From JADFUS01 sp964368765 (GTDB taxonomy: Bacteria > Bacteroidota > Bacteroidia > Bacteroidales > Rikenellaceae), in assembly GCA_964368765.1 (NCBI GenBank), contig CAYJCU010000092.1:1-7690 (forward strand): a stretch of 7,690 nucleotides of DNA. Direction: 5' to 3'. Positions 1 through 5,050 of the stretch are shown here, piece after piece. Below the pieces are notes generated by a model that was given only the letters and a program-made list of their open reading frames with translations, searched no databases and was not told the DNA's origin. Position numbers and translations under genes: made by a program. How positions within the stretch are numbered: position 1 is the stretch's first letter; each line of letters begins with the position of its first letter.

Positions 1-96
1 TTCGCCTGAAGAACACGACTATTTTTTTATTTTTGGGGTTTTGCGACTAGCCCGATGTAAAAGATGATTCGATTCTGGCGAATCGTGCGTCCACCG

Positions 97-142
97 AGAG
101 ATATTATCACTACGTTTCCCTACGTGATAATATCTCTTTTTT
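97..142 (+). terminator. Terminator-like hairpin with T-run, reading rightward
   Basis: A perfect 14-bp stem (97-110 with 124-137) encloses a 13-base loop and is followed on the plus strand by a run of six T residues (137-142). This is the form of a rho-independent terminator for a transcript entering from the left of the window. The gene it would serve is not visible. The stem is AT-rich, so it would be a weak terminator unless the G+C-rich flanking arms (87-96 and 145-157) also pair. Confidence 0.4.
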
Positions 143-233
143 AGCGGTGGCGGACGCCGTGCCGAATACAAATTTTTAAAACATTTTCGCCTCACGCCGG
201 CGGGCGGTCTTCCAGACCGGTAGTGTGAGCCGG

Positions 234-271
234 AAAAAAGCATGTTCACAAAACGCCGTTTTGTGAACATG
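234..271 (-). terminator. Rho-independent terminator of the leftward protease operon
   Basis: Positions 241-255 and 257-271 form a perfect 15-bp inverted repeat around one central base. Read on the minus strand, the hairpin begins four bases after the TAG stop of the last operon gene and is followed by a C and then six T residues (complement of 234-239). A strong stem plus U-tract placed immediately after a stop codon is the classic intrinsic terminator arrangement. It closes the three-gene operon that starts at 2533. Confidence 0.88.
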
Positions 272-275
272 ACAA

Positions 276-503
276 CTACTCCTCATTGCTAAATTGAGCC
301 GCCAATATCTCTTCCGCTAACTCTCTATCATCCTCATTGATAAGTAATTTAATGCTATTATTCATAACTCCAGCAATAGGATATATGGTGCTGGTATATA
401 CATCTGTAAGTTCGCACTCGATACCCGCTCCTTGAAGTATACCTTGTGCTATTGACCCATCAAGTGGGTTAGTAAATCTACAAAGTTCAATAATCTTTCC
501 CAT
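276..503 (-). CDS. DUF2007 family small protein
   Basis: A 75-residue cytoplasmic protein with no signal peptide or membrane segment. Its pattern (an early hydrophobic strand, a helix beginning around PLDGSIAQGILQGAGI at residues 13-28, a strand, then an acidic INEDDRELAEEIL helix at residues 55-67) fits DUF2007, annotated in databases as a putative signal-transducing protein with a small alpha/beta fold. Family function is unproven; the name comes from fold resemblance. It begins with ATG two bases after the stop of the upstream DUF454-like gene, so it is translated from the same operon mRNA. It is the last gene: its TAG stop lies four bases before the intrinsic terminator. Linkage to a small membrane protein and a periplasmic protease gives context but no mechanism. 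Confidence 0.82.
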   Translation of the reverse strand: MGKIIELCRFTNPLDGSIAQGILQGAGIECELTDVYTSTIYPIAGVMNNSIKLLINEDDRELAEEILAAQFSNEE

Positions 504-505
504 AA

Positions 506-877
506 TTAATCCTCTTTTGATGTTTTTATTACAAAACCCATTACTATTGTACCGATAAGGGCTACTCCCAACAAAATATATTTAACAATATTACTATCTA
601 TCCTTAAAAAAATAGATAATAAAACCATGCACCACATAAGTGATATTGCATATATCTTTTGTTGTAGGGTCATGCCCCCTCTTCGCCTATACGAATTTAT
701 ATATCTCCCAAAAAGCCTATTTGTTTGTAGCATAATAAGCAACCGCTGAGAACTACGAGCAAAAAGCGCAGCACTTAATAACAAAAAAGGTGTTGTTGGC
801 AAACCAGGTATAACAATACCTATTATACCTATTACCAAAACTAAAATACCTAAAACTATAAACAGATACCTCTTCAA
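506..877 (-). CDS. DUF454/YbaN-like inner-membrane protein
   Basis: A 123-residue integral membrane protein. It has a hydrophobic N-terminal segment (about 4-24), the family hallmark PGLPTTPFLLL at residues 24-34, a basic cytoplasmic-type stretch (residues 41-66, including RLFGRYINSYRRRG) and two further hydrophobic segments (about 76-91 and 97-117). Length and motif match the DUF454 family that includes E. coli YbaN, whose biochemical role is not established. The start is a TTG codon directly after the protease TAA, with no intervening base. It is supported by a purine-rich, Shine-Dalgarno-like GGAGAGAGAG just upstream, formed by the end of the protease gene, and by family alignment, since members begin with a short basic N-terminus then the first helix. 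Translational coupling to the protease is likely. The downstream gene starts two bases after its stop. Confidence 0.85.
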   Translation of the reverse strand: MKRYLFIVLGILVLVIGIIGIVIPGLPTTPFLLLSAALFARSSQRLLIMLQTNRLFGRYINSYRRRGGMTLQQKIYAISLMWCMVLLSIFLRIDSNIVKYILLGVALIGTIVMGFVIKTSKED

Positions 878-2533
878 TTACTCTCTCTCCTTCTCTTCAA
901 TCAGTTCAAGGGCACGCATTGTTATGTCATCCTCTGTTTGGATATATTTATAGAATGCGTTATCTCCTACCTGTGTAAGCTGCCCCACACGTGCCTTTAA
1001 TACATTTTCAACAGAGTGGCGAGATGCTTTCGCCTCTTTAGCTGTTATCTTAGCTCCATGTTTATTAACATATTTAATATATCCATCATATAGCCTATCG
1101 CCATCTTTTTTGAAATAACTCTCTAGCTCTTCAAATGTTTTTATCTCATTAAGCTCTTTGCGGTGCTTTGATATATAGTCGTTAGTATATCTTATCATAA
1201 CAATAGATATAAGTAATTTACGCTCTGCAATAGTATATTTAGCTGTATCAATAGCAACATACTCATCAGGCATAATACCTCCACCGCCATAAACAACCTT
1301 ACCTTTAGGTGTTGTGTAACGAAGTGTTGAATCAAGCTTAACACTATCCTTATTCATTAGCTCACCACCTATTATCCTGTTATAGTAATCAAAATCATAA
1401 TCGCCCTTATTACCATTATACGGGCGTTGTATAGATCTACCTGTTGGGGTGTGGTAAGTGGCTACAGTAAGATTAAGTAGCGAGCCATCATTAAGTGGTA
1501 CCGATTGCTGCACTAAACCTTTACCAAAGGTGCGGCGACCCACTATCGTTCCCACATCATTATCTTGCAGTGCGCCTGCAACTATCTCACTAGAGGATGC
1601 TGAGTTCTCATTAACCAAAACAATAACATCTTGACCTATATAACTACCTCGCCCATCGGCAACCGTTTCGTCCATCTTCTCGCCACGGTGCTGTGTTGAT
1701 ACAATAGCATTACCCTTAGGTAGAAACTCGTTAGAGATAAGTATTGCTTGGTTAAGATACCCCCCCCTGTTCTCTGTTAAATCAAGAATAAGATGTTTCA
1801 TACCCTGATTATATAGCTTGTTAATAGCCTCTTTCATCTCTGTATGCGACGAGCTAGCAAACCTAAGCAGCTTGATATAACCTGTTGTTGGGGTTGCCAT
1901 ATATGCGGCATCAATACTGTTGATAATTATCTTATCACGAACCACCGGCACATTCATTACTGAATCTACCTCGTCACGTTTAATACCTAACATAACGGTT
2001 GTTCCTTTTACACCACGTAGGCGTAAGAGTATAGAGTCGCTAGGTATTTTCTGCCCTGCCACTAGTTCGTTATCTATTGTCATGATACGATCTCCGCCCA
2101 CTAAACCTTTTTTGTCACTTGGGCCACCTGGTATAACACTCTGAATAACTATTGTATCTGTTATCATATTAAACGTAACACCTATACCATCGAAATTACC
2201 CTGTAAATTGGCTCTCGATAATACTGCATCTTTTGGTGGCGCATAACTAGAGTGAGGATCTAATTTACTAAGTAGTGTTGGTATCATCGACTCAGCTATT
2301 GAATCTACATTTATCTCTTCATAATAGTTGTTATCTATCAGTGTGAATATAGTAGTATATTTTTGCCCAGATGGATGCTGACTACCTAGTATAGTCTTAA
2401 CAAACTCTTTATCTGCCGACGAGTAACCACGATTGTTACCTCTTATCATAAAGCCAATAAAGAAACCTATCACCATTATGCTTAGCACAATAATAATATT
2501 GAATATAACGTTTAATATTTTTGATTTTCTCAT
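878..2533 (-). CDS. Membrane-anchored S41 C-terminal processing peptidase (CtpA/Tsp type)
   Basis: A 551-residue periplasmic serine protease that would cleave proteins near their C-termini. Residues about 6-30 form an N-terminal membrane anchor or signal. A PDZ domain follows (about 105-195), with the carboxylate-binding-loop region near DGIGVTF and the segment VIPGGPSDKKGLVGGDRI. The S41 core contains NENSASSSEIVAGALQD with predicted catalytic Ser313, then RRTFGKGLVQQ with Lys338 and Gln342. The 25- and 4-residue spacings match the Ser-Lys-Gln triad known from CtpB and D1 protease. A C-terminal extension of about 130 residues is common in Bacteroidota members. An in-frame TTG at 2566 would lengthen the protein by 11 residues, but that codon lies in the predicted -7 box, so I choose ATG 2533. 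The gene contains a run of eight G at 1760-1767, coding Arg-Gly-Gly in the conserved ENRGGYL motif. First gene of the operon. Confidence 0.93.
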   Translation of the reverse strand: MRKSKILNVIFNIIIVLSIMVIGFFIGFMIRGNNRGYSSADKEFVKTILGSQHPSGQKYTTIFTLIDNNYYEEINVDSIAESMIPTLLSKLDPHSSYAPPKDAVLSRANLQGNFDGIGVTFNMITDTIVIQSVIPGGPSDKKGLVGGDRIMTIDNELVAGQKIPSDSILLRLRGVKGTTVMLGIKRDEVDSVMNVPVVRDKIIINSIDAAYMATPTTGYIKLLRFASSSHTEMKEAINKLYNQGMKHLILDLTENRGGYLNQAILISNEFLPKGNAIVSTQHRGEKMDETVADGRGSYIGQDVIVLVNENSASSSEIVAGALQDNDVGTIVGRRTFGKGLVQQSVPLNDGSLLNLTVATYHTPTGRSIQRPYNGNKGDYDFDYYNRIIGGELMNKDSVKLDSTLRYTTPKGKVVYGGGGIMPDEYVAIDTAKYTIAERKLLISIVMIRYTNDYISKHRKELNEIKTFEELESYFKKDGDRLYDGYIKYVNKHGAKITAKEAKASRHSVENVLKARVGQLTQVGDNAFYKYIQTEDDITMRALELIEEKERE

Positions 2534-2563
2534 ACGTTGATTAATTGTTAAAAATAGAGTAGG

Positions 2564-2571
2564 CAAATATA
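2564..2571 (-). promoter_or_regulatory. -7 box of the leftward protease operon promoter
   Basis: The minus strand reads TATATTTG, a full match to the Bacteroidota -7 consensus TAnnTTTG. Transcription would start near 2557, giving a leader of about 24 bases before ATG 2533. No good -33 TTG is seen at the usual distance. The element lies in the left arm of the 2564-2622 inverted repeat. Confidence 0.6.
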
Positions 2572-2614
2572 GTGATTTTTTTTGTGATAAAGCCTATAAG
2601 TGTAAAAAAATCAC

Positions 2615-2622
2615 TATATTTG
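2615..2622 (+). promoter_or_regulatory. -7 box of the LemA/TPM operon promoter
   Basis: TATATTTG matches the Bacteroidota TAnnTTTG -7 consensus exactly. A start site near 2629 would give a leader of about 26 A-rich bases before ATG 2655. A TTTG at 2581-2584 is too far upstream (30 bases) to be a normal -33 box, so the upstream element is weak or absent. Confidence 0.6.
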
Positions 2623-2654
2623 TCTATGTTTTAAAATATATAAAAAAAAAGAAT

Positions 2655-3245
2655 ATGAAAAAGAGTTGGATTGTTTTAGGAGCGGTGCTTCTAGTTATTG
2701 TTATTATCTTCTCATCGTTCAGAGGGACTTATAACAAATTAGTTATATCAGATGAGGCGGTTGGTGCGTCGTGGTCGCAGGTAGAGAATCAGTATCAGCG
2801 TCGTTCAGACCTTATCCCTAACCTAGTGAGTAGTGTTAAGGGTTATGCATCACATGAGAAAGAGACCCTTGAGGGTGTTATTGCTGCACGTGCTAAAGCT
2901 ACGCAGATAACTATTAATCCTGAAGATATAACACCTGAGACACTGCAAAAATATCAAGCAGCACAGGGCGAGTTATCACAGGCGTTAGGACGTCTTATGG
3001 CTATCTCAGAGAGTTATCCTGATCTTAAGGCTAATCAAAATTTTATGCAGTTACAAGCTCAGCTAGAGGGTACAGAAAACCGTATTTCTACAGAGAGACG
3101 TCGTTTTAACGATGCAGTACGTCAGTATAATACATTTATACGCACATTTCCTCGTAATATCATAGCTGGGATGTTCGGTTTTGATAAAAAAGAGTATTTC
3201 GAGGCGCAAGAGGGTGCTGAGGTTGCTCCAAAAGTGGAGTTTTAG
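2655..3245 (+). CDS. lemA: LemA family membrane-anchored protein
   Basis: A 196-residue protein with a single N-terminal membrane segment (about 5-20), probably followed by a helical domain outside the cytoplasmic membrane. The LemA signatures are clear: VENQYQRRSDLIPNLVSSVK (residues 43-62), ETLEGVIAARAKA (70-82), and ENRISTERRRFNDAVRQYN (141-159), followed by a TFPRNIIAGMFGF stretch (164-176). The length is typical for the family. The biochemical role of LemA is not established; it is widely encoded beside TPM-domain proteins, as here. ATG follows an A-rich leader, as is usual in Bacteroidota. The stop is two bases before the next ATG, so the two genes form an operon. No truncation or frameshift is seen. 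Confidence 0.93.
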   Translation: MKKSWIVLGAVLLVIVIIFSSFRGTYNKLVISDEAVGASWSQVENQYQRRSDLIPNLVSSVKGYASHEKETLEGVIAARAKATQITINPEDITPETLQKYQAAQGELSQALGRLMAISESYPDLKANQNFMQLQAQLEGTENRISTERRRFNDAVRQYNTFIRTFPRNIIAGMFGFDKKEYFEAQEGAEVAPKVEF

Positions 3246-3247
3246 GT

Positions 3248-3685
3248 ATGGCAACAAAACGTTTTTTTAGTGATGAGGAGCAACAACAGATAGTAAATGC
3301 TATTGTTGAGGCTGAGCGTGGCTCTTCGGCAGAGATACGTGTTCATATAGATTCTATCTGTTTAGGAAATCCTATCAATGCCGCTCTTAAAGAGTTTCAT
3401 AAGTTAGGTATGGATAAAACAGAACTACATAATGGTGTGTTGATTTATGTGGCTTATAAGTCACGTAAATGCGCTATTATTGGAGACAGTGGTATCAACA
3501 GTGTTGTTAAGGATGGTTTTTGGGATGATTGCTATAAGATTATGGCAGAATATTTCAAGGCAGGTAACTATGTTGAGGGTATATCACAAGCGATACTTAT
3601 CTCAGGCGAAAAACTAAAAGAGTTTTTCCCTTATCAGAGTGGTGATATAAATGAATTGCCAGATGAAATATCATTTGGTAAGTAA
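3248..3685 (+). CDS. Small TPM-domain protein without signal peptide
   Basis: A 145-residue protein made up almost entirely of a TPM domain (TLP18.3/Psb32/MOLO-1 type, formerly DUF477). Diagnostic pieces are EAERGSSAEIRVHIDSI (residues 21-37), the NGVLIYVAYKSRKCAIIGD core strands (62-80) and the segment GISQAILISGEKLKEFFP near the C-terminus (111-128). There is no signal peptide and no membrane helix, so it is probably cytoplasmic, unlike the second TPM protein downstream. Acid phosphatase activity has been reported for plant TLP18.3, but I infer no enzymatic role here. ATG lies two bases after the lemA stop. The LemA plus short TPM plus long TPM order recurs in Bacteroidota, which suggests the products work together at the membrane. 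Confidence 0.88.
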   Translation: MATKRFFSDEEQQQIVNAIVEAERGSSAEIRVHIDSICLGNPINAALKEFHKLGMDKTELHNGVLIYVAYKSRKCAIIGDSGINSVVKDGFWDDCYKIMAEYFKAGNYVEGISQAILISGEKLKEFFPYQSGDINELPDEISFGK

Positions 3686-3689
3686 TGCC

Positions 3690-3720
3690 AATTTAGGTTT
3701 GGATTTACCCTACCTAAATT
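3690..3720 (+). other. Hairpin between the two TPM genes, possible attenuator or weak terminator
   Basis: A 9-bp stem (3690-3698 with 3712-3720) encloses a partly paired 13-base loop, five bases after the stop of the small TPM gene. No T-run follows, so it is not a standard intrinsic terminator. It may protect the 3' end of a lemA-TPM message or reduce read-through into the next gene, which lies 140 bases after the stop. Confidence 0.4.
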
Positions 3721-3825
3721 AAATAATTTAACAGAATTGAGGTTTAAAAGTTGGTTGGATATTGCATAGCCCTTGCAAAAAAAACAACGATATTTTTAAA
3801 TTCACATAAGTAATATTGTATTATT

Positions 3826-4629
3826 ATGATTAAAAATTTAAATAGGTTCTCTTTGGTCGTGTTACTACTACTATTATCAGTAGTGGTATGGGGGCAGAAC
3901 TACCCTAAGCCTATCAAGGGGCGTATGGTACATGATTTTGCTAAGGTGCTTTCGAATAACGAAGAGCGTGCCCTAGAGACGAGATTACGTAGCTTTAACG
4001 ACTCAACATCTACGCAGATGGTTATTGTTACGGTTAAATCTCTCAACGGAGAGGATATATCGCAATATGCCACTGAGTTAGGGCAAGAGTGGGGCGTAGG
4101 TCATAAGGGTAAAGATAATGGTGTTGTTATACTCTATAAACCCAAAGTGGGTAACTCACGTGGTCAGATTTTTATTGCTGTGGGCTATGGTTTAGAGGGA
4201 GCTATCCCTGATGCTACTGCCTCTGCTATTGTGAATAATGATATGATACCCTATTTCCAGCAGGGAAAGACGGCTGCTGGTCTGGCTAAAGGTGTTGATG
4301 TGTTGGTTTCATTAGCTAAGGGCGAATATACGGCTGATGATTATAATAAATCAAAGAAGAGGAGAGGTGGTTCATCATTCTCACTTATTATATTTATCCT
4401 ATTTTTTATCCTCTCAATGTTAATACCACGTAAGCGCAGGGGCGATAATATAACTAGTAGCGGTTCAACAGCTAGCGACTCTATACTGCCATGGATATTA
4501 ATAGGCATGATGGGCTCTGGACGCAGTAGCGGTGGCTATGGCGGCGGCGGTGGCTTTAGTAGTGGCGGTGGTTTTGGTGGTTTCGGAGGCGGCGGTTTCG
4601 GTGGTGGCGGAGCTGGCGGTAGTTGGTAA
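3826..4629 (+). CDS. Secreted, membrane-anchored TPM-domain protein with glycine-rich tail (YgcG type)
   Basis: A 267-residue envelope protein. A signal peptide occupies about residues 1-23, likely cleaved after VVWG or nearby. The TPM domain spans about 30-165, with VHDFAKVLSNNEERALETRL (35-54), the QMVIVTVKSLNG strand (64-75), KGKDNGVVILYKPK (94-107), IFIAVGYGLEGAIPDATA (115-132) and the NNDMIPYFQQGKTAAGLAKG region (137-156). A basic KSKKRRGG precedes a membrane segment at about 184-200, followed by RKRR. The last 38 residues are almost pure Gly/Ser/Phe and end in GGSW. This layout is the standard long TPM (YgcG) architecture. The gene lies 140 bases after the short TPM gene, so it may be co-transcribed or have its own weak promoter; I found no clean TAnnTTTG. 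A 9-bp hairpin overlaps its stop codon. Confidence 0.92.
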   Translation: MIKNLNRFSLVVLLLLLSVVVWGQNYPKPIKGRMVHDFAKVLSNNEERALETRLRSFNDSTSTQMVIVTVKSLNGEDISQYATELGQEWGVGHKGKDNGVVILYKPKVGNSRGQIFIAVGYGLEGAIPDATASAIVNNDMIPYFQQGKTAAGLAKGVDVLVSLAKGEYTADDYNKSKKRRGGSSFSLIIFILFFILSMLIPRKRRGDNITSSGSTASDSILPWILIGMMGSGRSSGGYGGGGGFSSGGGFGGFGGGGFGGGGAGGSW

Positions 4630-4659
4630 TTAGCCACCCCTTTTAAATGCGGTTAATTA
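4627..4659 (+). other. Stem-loop overlapping the stop codon of the long TPM gene
   Basis: Positions 4627-4635 and 4651-4659 can pair over nine positions including one G-U pair, with a 15-base loop. The stem starts on the TAA stop codon. No T-run follows, so intrinsic termination is not supported; it may mark the mRNA 3' end. Confidence 0.35.
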
Positions 4660-4674
4660 TATTAGTAACTTGAA

Positions 4675-4793
4675 AATCAGAGGCTTAAATTTATATATAT
4701 CATATCTACACTAAAACACACCAGTCAGTACATGGTACTTTATATGGTGTGTTTTAGTGTAGATATGACGTGCATAAATTCAATCCTCAGGTT
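4675..4793. repeat. Long interrupted palindrome with perfect 24-bp core
   Basis: Positions 4700-4723 and 4745-4768 are perfect reverse complements (24 bp). The symmetry continues outward with a few mismatches and no gaps to 4675 and 4793: for example 4688-4694 pairs with 4774-4780, and 4680-4683 with 4785-4788. The central 21 bases contain their own small 5-bp hairpin (4727-4731/4735-4739). Neither strand shows a T-run after the stem, so it is not an ordinary terminator. It may be a small palindromic mobile or repetitive element, or a strong RNA structure after the TPM operon. Confidence 0.8.
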
Positions 4794-4960
4794 CGCCGGA
4801 CACTACTAAAAAAAATGGTCAACCCCAACACTTCTTTTAGTGATGTATGTGTATAAGAAATTCCCTGATAGCAAACCTGAAGAGCCTCAAGATAAAAAAA
4901 ATACACACAAAATTTAATCTGTTCATTATTGTGAGAAAATTTGAAGAATATAAAAAATGA

Positions 4961-4991
4961 TTGTTATTTTAAGAAATTATTTATATATTTG
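4961..4991 (+). promoter_or_regulatory. Bacteroidota-type promoter for the lipoprotein fusion gene
   Basis: TTG at 4961-4963 and TATATTTG at 4984-4991 are separated by 20 bases, which matches the Bacteroidota sigma consensus (-33 TTTG/TTG and -7 TAnnTTTG). A start near 4998 would give a leader of about 50 bases before ATG 5051. This is the best complete promoter in the window and could drive the whole 5051-7601 block. Confidence 0.65.
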
Positions 4992-5050
4992 CATTGTTGA
5001 AGGATTAGCTAAATTGGCAGAAAGATTTTTTTAATTTTAAACTATGATTT

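Larger units (their letters stand above)
1..275. other. Hairpin-rich, G+C-richer intergenic region with no supported gene
   Basis: No convincing gene lies here. The stretch is visibly richer in G+C than the rest of the window and contains several inverted repeats: a 6-bp stem at 70-75/80-85, a 14-bp stem at 97-110/124-137 flanked by imperfect outer arms at 87-96 and 145-157, a 6-bp stem at 205-210/214-219 inside weaker arms at 184-195/225-236, and the terminator palindrome at 241-271. A minus-strand open frame crosses it, but it begins inside the terminator hairpin and reads as a basic, low-quality translation of the repeats. The composition suggests a dispersed intergenic repeat, but the window contains no second copy to prove this. 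Confidence 0.6.
2564..2622. repeat. 19-bp inverted repeat forming a symmetric divergent promoter
   Basis: The plus-strand arms 2564-2582 and 2604-2622 are perfect reverse complements over 19 bases, separated by 21 bases. Each arm holds a run of A, then ATCAC, then TATATTTG when read toward the gene it serves. The repeat therefore places identical -7 boxes in front of the protease operon (leftward) and the LemA operon (rightward), at nearly equal distances from their ATG codons. It may simply duplicate the promoter, or may also be a two-fold regulator site. Confidence 0.75.
4630..5050. other. Gene-free stretch between the TPM operon and the accessory gene block
   Basis: About 420 bases without a convincing gene. 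It holds a long interrupted palindrome (4675-4793), a possible 24-codon reading frame at 4843-4917 with no supporting evidence, a well-formed Bacteroidota promoter (4961-4991), and a short stretch at 4999-5023 that resembles the 5' part of a tRNA but cannot fold as one. The stretch separates the conserved envelope genes from the block of unrecognised exported proteins. Confidence 0.7.

Noticed and set aside
19..270. Minus-strand 83-codon open frame in the left intergenic region
   Set aside because: It starts inside the terminator hairpin of the operon, has no plausible ribosome site, and encodes an Arg/Lys/Pro-rich string that follows the inverted repeats. It is better explained as translated repeat DNA.
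1920..2144. Plus-strand 74-codon frame inside the protease gene
   Set aside because: It lies opposite the well-supported S41 protease PDZ region and shows no protein-like features of its own.
3063..3257. Minus-strand 64-codon frame opposite lemA
   Set aside because: Antisense to the conserved LemA domain, with no promoter or ribosome site and no recognisable content.
3811..3818. TAATATTG as a -7 box for the long TPM gene
   Set aside because: It has one mismatch to TAnnTTTG and lies only seven bases before the ATG, which would leave essentially no leader.
4843..4917. Possible 24-codon ORF (MYVYKKFPDSKPEEPQDKK...)
   Set aside because: The peptide looks hydrophilic and could be a gene remnant, but there is no promoter or ribosome site and no family match, and short frames like this are expected by chance.
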